Source of the DNA: Strigamia acuminata
Taxonomy: Eukaryota; Arthropoda; Chilopoda; Geophilomorpha; Linotaeniidae
Reading direction: 5' to 3'
DNA length: 64,000 nt
Assembly (NCBI GenBank): GCA_949358305.1
Contig: OX442318.1
Span: forward strand, 15,792,517 to 15,856,516
Shown: in pieces, positions 1 to 10,600 of the stretch
How the letters are laid out: each line of letters begins with the position of its first letter
Numbering within the stretch: the first letter of the stretch is position 1
Made by a program: the position numbers and the translations under genes
Notes under the pieces: model-generated
The model's input: the letters and a program-made list of their open reading frames with translations, nothing else
The model's database searches: none
Told to the model about the DNA's origin: nothing

Positions 1-1924
1 GAAGGCTTCTACTAAGGTTTAAACACTATTTCTGAACATTTAGAGACATTGGTCTTGTGGTGTTTGTGCTAAGTCAACTGCGATGTAAAATAAGCTCAAA
101 AATTTGTTTTTCAAAATTTATTACTTGGATGTTGCTAAAACTTGCATTGAAGGCTTCTACTAAGGTTTAAAAACTATTTCTGAACATTCAGAAACATTGG
201 TGTTTTGGTGTTTGTGCAAAGTCAACTGTGATGAGATCAAAAGTCTATTCTCCCAAATCATTGCTTGGATGTTGCTAAAACTTACATCGAAGGCTTCTAC
301 TAAGGTTTAAACACTATTTCTGAACTTTCAGAGAAATTTGTCTTGTGGTGTTTGTGCTAAGTGAACTGTGATGAGATCAAAAGTCTATTCTCCCAAATTA
401 TTGCTTGGATGTTGCTAAAACTTACATTGAAGGCTTCTACTAAAGTTGAAACACTATTTCTGAACATTCAGAAACATTGATCTTGTGGTGTTTGTGCAAA
501 GTCAACTGTGATGAGATCAAAAGTCTATTCTCCCAAATCATTGCTTGAATGTCGCTAAAACTTGCATTGAAGGCTTCTACTAAGGTTTAAACACTATTTC
601 TGAACATTTAGAGACATTGGTCTTGTGGTGTTGTGCTAAGTCAACTGCGATGTGAAATGAGCTCAAAAATTTTTTTTAAAAATTTATTGCTTGGATGTTG
701 CTAAAACTTGCATTGAAGGCTTCTACTAAGGTTTAAACACTATTTCTGAACATTCAGAGACATTGGTCTTGTGGTGTTTGTGCAAAGTCAACTGTGATGA
801 GATCAAAAGTCTATTCTCCCAAAAATCATTGCTTGGATGTTGCTAAAACTTGCATTGAAGGCTTCTACTAAGGTTTAAACACTATTTCTAAACATTCAGA
901 GACATTGGGCTTGTGGTGTTTGTGCTAAGTCAACTGTGATAAGATCAAAAGTCTATTCTCCCAAATCATTGCTTGGATGTTGCTAAAACTTACATCGAAG
1001 GCTTCTACTAAGGTTTAAACACTATTTCTGAACTTTCAAAGAAATTTGTCTTGTGGTGTTTGTGCTAAGTGAACTGTGATGAGATCAAAAGTCTATTCTC
1101 CCAAATCATTGCTTGGATGTTGCTAAAACTTACATTGAAAGCTTCTACTAAAGTTTAAACACTATTTCTGAACATTCAGAAACATTGATCTTGTGGTGTT
1201 TGTGCAAAGTCAACTGTGATGAGATCAAAAGTCTATTCTCCCAAATCATTGCTTGGATGTTGCTAAAACTTGCATTGAAGGCTTTTACTAAGGTTTAAAC
1301 ACTATTTCTGAAATTCAGAAACATTGGTCTTGTGGTGTTTGTGCAAAGTCAACTGTGATGAGATCAACAGTCTATTCTCCCAAATCATTGCTTGAATGTT
1401 GCTAAAACTTGCATTGAAGGCTTCTACTAAAGTTTAAACACTATTTCTGAACATTTAGAGACATTGGTCTTGTGGTGTTTGTGCTAAGTCAACTGCGATG
1501 TAAAATAAACTCAAAAATTTATTTTTCAAAATTTATTACTTGGATGTTGCTAAAACTTGCATTGAAGGCTTCTACTAAGGTTTAAACACTATTTCTGAAC
1601 ATTTAGAGACATTGGTCTTGTGGTGTTTGTGCTAAGTCAACTGCGATGTGAAATGAGCTCAAAAATTTTTTTTAAAAATTTATTGCTTGAATGTTGCTAA
1701 AACATGCATTGAAGGCTTCTACCAAGGTTTAAACACTATTTCTGAACATTCAGAGACATTGGTCTTGTGGTGTTTGTGCTAAGTCAACTGTGATAAGATC
1801 AAAAGTCTATTCTCCCAAATCATTGCTTGGATGTTGCTAAAACTTACATCGAAGGCTTCTACTAAGGTTTAAACACTATTTCTGAACTTTCAGAGAAATT
1901 TGTCTTGTGGTGTTTGTGCTAAGT
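1..1924. repeat. Tandem satellite, ~140-bp monomer, 13 full copies plus a partial
   Basis: Each monomer begins GAAGGCTTCTACTAAGG. Monomers start near 1, 149, 289, 429, 569, 715, 857, 997, 1137, 1277, 1416, 1564, 1711 and 1851. Most are 139-142 bp; those with an A/T-rich variant segment (around 80-120, 645-690, 1495-1545, 1640-1690) are 146-148 bp. Sub-types recur in a partly ordered way, which suggests a loose higher-order repeat. The array runs off the left edge of the window and is cut at 1924 in mid-monomer by the E1 LTR. There is no ORF. A centromeric or heterochromatic location is possible but not shown. Confidence 0.95.
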
Positions 1925-1963
1925 TGTGATGATTACAAATCCGTATTTATCAATGTTCACAAT

Positions 1964-1974
1964 AGATGGCGCTG
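1964..1974 (+). promoter_or_regulatory. AGATGGCGCTG motif at the start of the E1 U3
   Basis: The motif lies 40 bases into the LTR and is repeated in the 3' LTR at 44791-44801. With its upstream bases it fits most positions of the CTCF consensus, and its ATGGC core also fits YY1/Pho. Similar AGATGGCG motifs occupy the start of the E2 and E4 LTRs. Protein binding is inference. Confidence 0.4.
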
Positions 1975-2242
1975 TTTACCAAACGCGCGTAATTCAAACT
2001 CGATAAAACTAAAAAGTGTGATAAATAATTATTTAGACACGATGAATAAAATATAACTATTTTATTCGACATAAACTAAGTATTAATTACTTGATGATGT
2101 TGATTCTGTTGAATCAATATCCACATTACTTACCTGTCGAAGGGAACCAATCGGACCCTTCCGGACCCCAACTGGGCCCATCTGGACATAGTCATATATT
2201 AGGTCCGGACTAGTGACCCACGAATCCGCCGATTCGTACGCT

Positions 2243-2285
2243 GATTGGCTGTCGCCAATCTAGTAGTTCTACAGAACTATATAAG
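2243..2285 (+). promoter_or_regulatory. Putative E1 LTR promoter: CCAAT boxes and TATA box
   Basis: ATTGG (reverse CCAAT) and CCAAT lie about 12 bases apart and are followed by TATATAAG at 2278-2285. The block is kept in the 3' LTR near 54785-54830. Transcription would start about 30 bases past the TATA box, near 2310-2315, making 1925-2310 the U3. Confidence 0.55.
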
Positions 2286-2837
2286 CTCCAGTTTCTCACC
2301 CGCTAACCCCCCTGGCTTGATAACTGAACTTGTATATTGTCTGTAGTTGAATTGTTATCGTTTGATTTCATTATTCTCTATCGACACATCAGGCCACCTC
2401 AGCTCTCCACAGTTAGTATTCATTACTATTTTGTTATTGCTGTTGTAGGGCTATTTCGGGAAGGCTAACTCCGGTAATAGACATGCAGTCGCATGAAATG
2501 GCCCCATAACGTTAGCCAGCTGTTCTACGGGACAGTAGGACTTCGTACGGTGGCTTAATATAACGGTCGTATACAGTACGACCTTGCTATATGAAAGTAG
2601 GTCCCTCAGCTAACTGGCCTCAGTCCGCTGCAGGATGGCTGTTGTAAACAACCCACGCAGGTTCCCGTCTTTCTACGATTGGTCCTTCCGCTCGTTAAAA
2701 GTCGGTAAAGGCCTAATGCACAGGTAACACGCCGGGTTGGTAGCCCGTGAGTAATATCTTCAAGATGTTGCGATGAATAACTACCTGGATAATGGTAATC
2801 CAACGGCAGTGGCCGATTAATATTTTACCCGGTGCTC

Positions 2838-3220
2838 GATCATTGGATCCCGCCATCGTAAGGCATGCTGGCGGATGGAGGAGTCAAATCCTCCCGCGAT
2901 GGTTCTCTCGACCGTCGTGACGGTCCCCGCCCCATCGTACCCTCCGGGTTAGTAACCCGTGAACAGGAGTTGAACAACACTGTGTTAAATAAATTACTCG
3001 GGCATTGGTAATCCTGTATTGGCAATATCTTTTAAACCCGGTAAGTCCATAGAAATGTTTACCTGGTGGTTGGTACCACCGATAGCGAATTAAAGCGTAC
3101 AAACAAATACTCGGCGCCTGATCACGAGATCTTGTCGTCGTAAGGCATGCTGGCGGATGGAGTCTCAACAACTCCCGCGACGTTCTCTCAATTGTCGTGA
3201 CGGTCCCCGCCCAATTAATA
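2838..3220 (+). repeat. Degenerate 282-bp tandem duplication inside the E1 LTR, hairpin-rich
   Basis: A block with CGTAAGGCATGCTGGCGGAT at 2857 recurs at 3139, each time followed by an inverted GGAG/CTCC pair and by CGTGACGGTCCCCGCC. In the first copy GACCGTC and GACGGTC form a perfect 7-bp hairpin; the second copy has drifted. As it lies downstream of the TATA box it would be in the R/U5 transcript. A role in RNA structure is inference. Confidence 0.6.
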
Positions 3221-4230
3221 TTTATATAACAATTCATTTGTTATATTCCACTAATCACTTGACTTTTATTCATTTTAAAACATGGAATATTCTGCCGAAT
3301 ATTCCTATTCACGCGAAGGACTCTTCGCATTATTAGATACTCGAGCTGCGGACCAAATACGACTCCGTAGCGCTATTTGTGACGATGCCGCAAGTCAGCC
3401 GTATTCCTCTGGCTTCGCCCGGATCCTCAACCAGTTGATGCCACCCGTTTACACGCGTCAAGAACCCATCTTTGTTATTGTTATTATTCAGTAATAAATA
3501 TTGTTACGAGCATAGACCTCGCTGTACGACAGCGGGCCTAAACGCTCTGTTTAGAGAATTAATTCTGAAAGCTCTCACTAGGCACACTGGAGTTTCCAAA
3601 TCCGCTCACCAGTTGTCACTGTGTTAATTATGCACAGGGCAACTGGACTAATCAATCAAGTAGAGCGGGGGTGGACCCAGAGTTTACCTAGTGAGCTAAG
3701 TGGGTTTGAGAGAGCAGAAATGTTCTGAGCCTCAAACAGTTAACATGGTAAGTAAAGGCTTCTGTGGACCAGCGCACACAGCGCTTGGTCCCACCCCGCC
3801 TTTCCAAATTCATAGAGATATAATTTGATTATCATTCTTGCTTTCTTGCTTTATGTTTATGTAAAATAAAGGGTTATGTTTATCATTTGATTTTGTTAAG
3901 TTTGTAATAAATCCCATAGAATAAAAGAGATTTATTTAAATGATAAATCAGTTCTCTCAATCATTTCACCTAAAGGATTTCAAGGTCTTTGCTAAATTAA
4001 TTAGCATTTGTTATGTGTGTGGATCACCCCAACCCACACGTAACAATATGTTATGTCACACCAAGAAACTGTAAGTTATTTCTGCTCAGTCATTGATTCA
4101 TATTTGTACACAGACTTCCGTAAGCTTATCTCGGTTAGGTTGTTGCTACTCCTAGCAACGTCTTGTTTAAACCGATTAATTATCTATCTTAAATGGCTAT
4201 TAAATCAGCCAAAAGTAGAATCGTCACAAG

Positions 4231-4248
4231 TGGAGGTTCTACCGAGAT
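4231..4248 (+). other. E1 primer binding site, tRNA-Gln
   Basis: TGGAGGTTCTACCGAGAT lies two bases after the LTR end and is complementary to the 3' end of animal tRNA-Gln (…ATCTCGGTAGAACCT plus CCA), as far as I recall that tRNA. E2 carries the same site with one C/T difference. Confidence 0.85.
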
Positions 4249-5356
4249 AGGCTGCCTAAATTTAAAATAAATTTTGAAGTTTTGTGTGCCTATGATGAAT
4301 TCGAGTAGTGTAATTTTGCAGTAAAATTTTTGTGTGTAAATAAAATTTCGTTTGAGATTTATAAGTGTCTAATATATTTTATTTTTGTCTTAAATTTTGT
4401 TGAAAAGATAATAAGTGTAACTCACTTTGTTCTTTATTCTCCGCCGTGGAAATTATACGTTTTAACAAAATAATAATTTCTACCGCGTGGTCAGGCCTAA
4501 AGGCCTAACCCCGAGAATGGGAGTCTTGCCCGAACTTGTTGAAGTTGGTTCCGCCCGGGTAACGTCGTTTTGTCGTCGACAATCTGACAAAACCACGCGG
4601 TCGGGCCTAATGTTGAAAAGTTGACTTTTGACGGAATTCTTAAAGAATTCTATCAATTTAACAGTTGTTTTATTTTTAGAAATGTTTTTCACATGTATTT
4701 TGCTTGAGACTTCAAGTTAAACCTAAATTTATTTGCCTAAATAAATTAGAAAGAAAATTGACATTTTTCGAAGGAATTAAAATTTATATTTTATTTCAAA
4801 TGGTTTACCTTATTTTACAAGCTTGATCTACATTAAAATGTTGGTTAAAAATCGTGATCTCAAGCCATTGAAATCGAATTTTATGAATGGAATACCATTC
4901 GAATTTTAGCGAAGAAGAATTCTCGCTGTTGTGTTGCCTAGCAACCCGTGTTGTGCAGGAAAGCCGTCGATTCAAACGAATCGGCGCGTCTTTTGAAATT
5001 ACGAGTTTTAAAAACTTTAAAAAATTCCATAAAGGTGATCATTCATTTATTAATAAATGCGGTGATATTTTAAAAATATTTTGAAAAGTATCCATTTTGT
5101 TTGGTGACTACGTCATAACACTGGAATCTGTCAAGATTACGGTTCCACGAACTTGATGATTTCCACCAATCTCGGACGAGATTGGACTCTCGCGAGAACT
5201 AGCGTTGATACTTGACCAATCAGAGATGTGTATTGAAGTATCCATACTTCCTTTCGAACTAGTGTGACCACTGCTTCGTTTGCGATCCTCCTGAACGTTT
5301 GCAACTTCATCGTTATCTCTCAGACTTAGGAAATTTTCTTAGTTTTAAGTTTAGTT
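4249..5356 (+). other. E1 untranslated leader between primer site and gag
   Basis: About 1.1 kb of mostly A/T-rich DNA with one GC-rich island (4485-4620). Only short ORFs are present, with no recognisable protein. A packaging signal would be expected here but none can be pointed to. Confidence 0.6.
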
Positions 5357-7606
5357 ATGACTAATAACCAGCATCACATGAACACCCGTGGTAAGGAAAG
5401 AACTTGTTTGACCGGTGGAATGAATCTATCCGGGTTTATACCTGTTCCTAATGGAATTGAAGAAGTGGAAAACCACGCGGTTTATAATGGCGTTTCAAAT
5501 GAAACAGCCGGACCATCTGGAGAGAATAGGGCTCCACGTGAACCTACTCCGCCTGGAGAAGAGGAATGCATTCCTGAAGGTTCTCATTTAGGCCGAGGCG
5601 GTCTATTATTTTGTCAGGATCACGGTTTGAACCCAAACCAATTTAGATCTTTGACCGAAGTATTAGATTTTGTGCACGCGCGTCGTGCCGCGTCGGAGCA
5701 ACCTAATTCCCCAGCCAGCCAAAGATTAAACAATTTTAGTCCCACTCCTTCGACGCCTATTTCTAGATATAGAAATAAAAATGCACAACCTCCTCGTCAA
5801 GATCAGTCGAATTTGACACCAGGAGATTTTAATCGTGCTTTCCAACAACGATTACGAGCGAATAACTTCGCTCGCAACCAACAAAGAGGATTTACAAATC
5901 CAGAGAACTTTGAGAATACGTTCAACAGAGCGAATTTGGGTCCGCCTAACATGGCCAACCCTAATCCAAGTTTTCCAAACGGATCAAATAGTTGTCCGAA
6001 TCTCACTGGAAATTTGAACCCAAATTTAGGTGCGATAAGAGGTCCAAACCGCCGTTTTGACCCAAATTCTAGATTTGCAAACAATTCTAGTCCAGCACCT
6101 AACATGCAAAGGGGTCACTTAGTTCCTCCGAACTCGAATAACCCGATTAATACGAATGATTTAAATAATCATTCTAATCCTGAAAAGCATGGAGATTCCA
6201 ATAATTATTTGAATCAGGGTACACCAAGTAATTCGAACTACCGTCCGAATTTCGGTGGCCCAGGAAGTTCGGACAATCGTCCGAATTTCGGTAATCAAGA
6301 AAGTTCGCACAACCGTCCGAATTTTAACAATCGAGGTAATTCTAATAACCATTCGAATTTTGGTAACCACAGTAGACCAAATCAAGGAGGGTCGAATAAT
6401 TTCAACCCCAACAATGGTGGCTCAAGTCAAAATAACTCGAGTCAATCAAACACTGGTGGATCGTCGAATGACCATTCACGTCCTCCAAGCAGCTTTGGAA
6501 TGACGGCTGATGACCTCGCGTCAATTGCCACAACCATGCATAAATTAATGCAGGCTGGAAAAAGTTCTGCCATTGTCCCTCAAACTAACAGTTTGAAGCC
6601 CCCAGATATTCCTGTATTCTCTGGAAAGGCAGAAGAAAGCGAACGCTTTCTCACTATAGTAAAAAATGTCGCTTTCCTGCGAAACATGTCACTCGATGAC
6701 ATGCTTGTTAAAGGCGTTGCGGGTTATCTAACCGAGCAAGCACATGGTTGGTTCCATGAAAGGAGAGGAGATTTCATATCTTGGGAAGTATTTGAACAGG
6801 CGTTCAAAGAAAGGTTTGTAGCCACTCGACAAGAGCGGACTAATCAATTAAGGAAATTGAGACAACTGGAAACAGAAAGTCTTTACGACTTTATGCACAA
6901 ATATTACCAGTTATGGATATTGCAAGACAGTCTTGATGCAAAAGGGGCTGGATGTCTTTTTATCGGGAGTGTAACTCCTGCTAACGATTTGCTTTTGCAT
7001 ACGCAAGGCATAGCGGATTTACCTCTGACAGAGATTTATACCGTTATAACGAAAAATAAAGGTCTGTACAGTCGTACAGCTAATGGAGTAAAGGAAAATA
7101 ATTCCAATCCAGTTGTTTTCCCACCTCGGAAAACAGACACTCGTCCTCAGTTGAAGACAAATGCTAAATCCTTAACTTTGGATTCACAAGAACAACTTAA
7201 TATTTGTGATGAAGAGTTACCTGAGGAGTGTGAGGCCGTTTATTTAATAAATGGAGTAGTAGATCAGACCAGACGTGGTCAAATAGTCTGTTATAACTGT
7301 AAACAGCCCGGACATGTGCGTCGGGAATGTACAAATCCAAAACCACGCACAAATTTCAACTCTGAAGAGTTACAAAAACGTGGTACTCCGGATTCCCCGA
7401 CTGTGGATCCGACTTCTAAACGACCTAATAATAGGTGGATAACTCAAGAAGTGTTGGATGCAACACTAGATGCTAAACTTGATGCGAAATTAAATACTTT
7501 TGAAAATAAGTTACAAACTTCGCTGACCAACTCGTTGGCAGAAATGGTCAAAACTTTGATCAAGCCCGAATCGACAGATTCAAGTACTACTAGTTCAAAA
7601 AACTAG
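5357..7606 (+). CDS. gag: E1 Gag polyprotein (749 aa)
   Basis: Structural protein that assembles the virus-like particle and packages the element RNA. Residues ~100-395 are a low-complexity Asn/Pro/Ser/Gly-rich tract with repeated NPN and RPNF motifs, likely disordered. Residues ~415-560 look like a retrotransposon Gag capsid domain (…PVFSGKAEESERFL…, then GWFHERRGDFISWEVFEQAF). Residues ~645-658 form a CCHC zinc knuckle, CYNCKQPGHVRREC, expected to bind RNA. The C-terminal ~40 residues are charged and heptad-like, perhaps a coiled coil. The ATG at 5357 is the first in the frame after the leader. The frame is intact and ends in TAG directly after a slippery heptamer that leads into pol. The E2 Gag is a relative of the capsid part. 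Confidence 0.93.
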   Translation: MTNNQHHMNTRGKERTCLTGGMNLSGFIPVPNGIEEVENHAVYNGVSNETAGPSGENRAPREPTPPGEEECIPEGSHLGRGGLLFCQDHGLNPNQFRSLTEVLDFVHARRAASEQPNSPASQRLNNFSPTPSTPISRYRNKNAQPPRQDQSNLTPGDFNRAFQQRLRANNFARNQQRGFTNPENFENTFNRANLGPPNMANPNPSFPNGSNSCPNLTGNLNPNLGAIRGPNRRFDPNSRFANNSSPAPNMQRGHLVPPNSNNPINTNDLNNHSNPEKHGDSNNYLNQGTPSNSNYRPNFGGPGSSDNRPNFGNQESSHNRPNFNNRGNSNNHSNFGNHSRPNQGGSNNFNPNNGGSSQNNSSQSNTGGSSNDHSRPPSSFGMTADDLASIATTMHKLMQAGKSSAIVPQTNSLKPPDIPVFSGKAEESERFLTIVKNVAFLRNMSLDDMLVKGVAGYLTEQAHGWFHERRGDFISWEVFEQAFKERFVATRQERTNQLRKLRQLETESLYDFMHKYYQLWILQDSLDAKGAGCLFIGSVTPANDLLLHTQGIADLPLTEIYTVITKNKGLYSRTANGVKENNSNPVVFPPRKTDTRPQLKTNAKSLTLDSQEQLNICDEELPEECEAVYLINGVVDQTRRGQIVCYNCKQPGHVRRECTNPKPRTNFNSEELQKRGTPDSPTVDPTSKRPNNRWITQEVLDATLDAKLDAKLNTFENKLQTSLTNSLAEMVKTLIKPESTDSSTTSSKN

Positions 7607-7637
7607 ATCCGGGGGACGAAGGTTTATTCCATCCCCC
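7597..7637 (+). promoter_or_regulatory. Programmed -1 frameshift signal at the gag/pol junction
   Basis: The canonical heptamer A AAA AAC sits at 7597-7603 in the gag frame, directly before the gag TAG (7604-7606). After 7 bases, GGGGGA (7611-7616) can pair with TCCCCC (7632-7637), an inner GG/CC pair may extend the stem, and a pseudoknot is possible. pol is open in the -1 frame from 7594. Slip site, spacing and hairpin together match the retroviral arrangement. Function is inferred. Confidence 0.8.
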
Positions 7638-10600
7638 AGAAGTAGCTAATGCTACATCGGAAACTTTATTTATGGATGTAGACACAACTTGTCTTGAAAT
7701 AGCCACTAGTCATAGTGGCGGAGTAGAGGAAAATTTGCAAGAAATGACGGAGCAATTAAAAAATCTGACATTGTTTCCTCACAAGTGCTACACGAAGAAA
7801 TTCTGTAGACTTCGCCGACTCAACAGAGTCATAGGCGGCAATAACTTGCACAATATTACTTTAGGTAATAATAAAGATGATCCTCGAATGAAGATCACAA
7901 TTGGTGGGCTCACCTACAACGCGCTCATGGATACAGGAGCATCTCAATGTTACATTGGGGAACAACTCTTGTCTGAAACTCAGGCTTTGCCAGAATTTCT
8001 GCAAGAAGCCCCCAGAAACATGTTGGTTAACGCTGTAGGCGTAGCACACAAGCCTGTCGGACAAATAACTTTGTGCGTGCAATGGGCTGATGAATTTACA
8101 CCAATGAATTTCATCGTTTTAGCAAAACGAGTTTGTGGCTTGATACTTGGTCACAATTTCATGCGCAGACAGAAAATTAGTCCGCATCCACATCTACAAG
8201 AGTTCTCTTGTGCAGATAAACCTAATTGGTCCGCCCCTTATGAGTCGGAAGAAGCCAATTTGGCCCTCGCCCCGTTAAATCGAATTACTTTCGATTATTT
8301 AGGACTATCGTCCACTCTCAACTCAATTGAGTTAACAGACACTCCTGTGTTGACTTGGGATGAGAAATTAGTTGAGGAGAGCGACTGCACTCCAGAACAA
8401 CGACTAGCACTTCGCGAAGTGGTTAACTCGATACCGAATGTATTTCGAGATCAAGTTGGGTGCACTAACGTGACCCAGCATCGTATTAAGTTCAAGGAAG
8501 GGCATTCATTGCCCAAAATGCAGTATAGAATGTATAACCCGGCCAAGAGAGCCATTATGACCAAACTTGCTGCAGAACTTGAACAGGATGGACTTATTGA
8601 AAAGGCCAAAGGGCCATTTATAAGTCATCCAGTCATCGTTGCGAAGCCTGACGGCTCGTATAGGATGTGCATTGACTACCGGTGGCTGAATGCCATCACC
8701 GAAGTCGAAGTAATACAAATGCCAAGTATTGACCTTTTATTGCATAATACTGGTCCTGCTAGGTATTTTACGTCAATTGACCTTGTCAAAGGTTACTACC
8801 AAGTCGAGATGTGTAAAGAAGATCGACCAAAGACGGCATTTTACACGCCAAATGGTCCATATCAGTTTGTGCGAATGCCGTTTGGCCTTTGCAATGCGCC
8901 TTGTACTTTCCAGCGTCTGATGGAAGGCATTTTAGGCTCAGCTTTGCAAGACTACGCGTTAGTCTATTTGGATGACGTAATTGTGTATTCAGATAATTGG
9001 GATGATCATCTCAAACACGTTCGAGATGTTCTAGAAAGGCTTAACCAAGCCAACATGACAATAAATAAAGCGAAATCTCGTTTTGGGCGTACAGAATTAA
9101 AATTCTTGGGCCACTGGATTAAACCCGAAGGTCTCTTCGGTGATCCCGATAAAATATCGGCGATTATGAAATTTCCCACCCCCACGTGTGCTAAAGACAT
9201 TCAGCGCTTTCACGGCATGACTAACTTCTTCAGGAAGTTTGTTCCAAATCACGGAACTATTGCCGCACCATACACACGTATGATGAATGAGAAAACTCCA
9301 TTTGAATGGGGAGATGAGCAGACAGAAGCTTTTAATAAAATTAAAGAGCTACTTTGTGGTGACAATTGTCTACACAAACCAGATATGACTTTGCCATTTG
9401 TTGTCATGACTGACGCTTCACATGAAGGCTTAGGAGCTGTCCTTTGCCAAGACGTCGATATATTCGATGAAAAGAAGCAGAAAAACATTTCTGTACCCAG
9501 ACCCGTTGCTTATGCAAGCAGAGTTTTACGTGGAGCGGAGAAGCGTTATACAACGCCCGAACTTGAATGTCTCGCAGTCGTGTGGGCTATTGATCGATTT
9601 AAATCATATCTCGAATATGGTACATTCACTTTAGAGTCAGATGCAGAAGCACTGAAATGGTTGATGCGAACGCCTGAACCATCTGGGAAATTTGGCCGAT
9701 GGGCCTTAAGAATCCAATGTGGAAATTTTAAAATTGTTTTTCGAAAAGGTGCTGCTAATCAAGTTGCAGATGCACTTTCTAGAGCCCCACTAACAGAGGA
9801 AGACATTCCTCTTCGAGATCATGTGGAACCTGTTGAGATTAAACAATATTGGCCTGAATGGGACGGAAATCCTTCTGTTTCATTAAATCGTGCCCCAGAA
9901 AAACGAGAATTTTTGGCTAGTATGCGTTCCTATTTTTCAGAAAATTCTAAAGAATGTTCTGAAGAAAGGGAGGGGGAGGAAGTACAAGAAACCTTGTACA
10001 GTGCATTGACTGAAGTACTTAAAGAAGTCCCTCCTACAAGGAGAGAAATAATAGATGCTCAGTTACTAGATATTGAATGCAAACGCATTCGAGAATATTT
10101 ATTGAATGACAAGGTTGTTGGGATACCACAATCTGAAATAAAAGAATGGAAAAACAAAGTCAAAAACTATTGTTTAGACAAAAAAGAAGTTGATGGTGAT
10201 CAAATGATCATCTATTTTAACCCTTCGTTTGAAGAGGAATTAAACGATTCGGGAAATGGCTTTAAAGCCGTTGTACCCAGTGCACTCGTAAAACGAGTAC
10301 TCTTCGCTTGTCATGGCCACCCCCTAAGCGGTCACGCTGGGATGAGTAAGACGCTTGAGAAAACGCGTTTAATATATTTCTGGCCTGGTATGAGTAGAAG
10401 TGTCAGGAACTACGTCAAAAGCTGCACGCACTGTGCTCAGTACAAGCCTATTCAACAGAAAAGGCACGCAGCTCCTTACACACCACACAACATGACCAAT
10501 CCTTGGGAATGTATTAACATGGACTTGATGGGCCCAAAACCCGCGGGAAGGTCCCAAAACCAGTATATTTTTGTCATTATTGACAATTGTACCAAGTTCG

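Larger units (their letters stand above)
1925..4228 (+). repeat. E1 5' LTR (2304 bp)
   Basis: It is bounded by the short inverted repeat TGTGA/TCACA, with a tRNA-Gln primer site two bases downstream. It is matched by the 3' LTR pieces 44752-44817 and 54530-55565, with roughly 15 differences over about 1.1 kb by eye (1-2%). It is long for a Gypsy LTR. It holds a CCAAT/TATA promoter near 2243-2285, a GC-rich 282-bp internal duplication near 2838-3220, and several AATAAA signals, for example near 3865. The middle part is noticeably more GC-rich than the ends. Confidence 0.92.

Noticed and set aside
3282-3494. 70-aa ORF inside the E1 5' LTR
   Set aside because: Within LTR sequence, with no recognisable domain; the 3' LTR copy is cut before this point, so conservation cannot be tested.
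4231-4248. tRNA-like match as a tRNA gene
   Set aside because: Only the 3' end of tRNA-Gln is matched, in antisense, right after an LTR; it is a primer site. No complete tRNA or rRNA gene was seen in the window.
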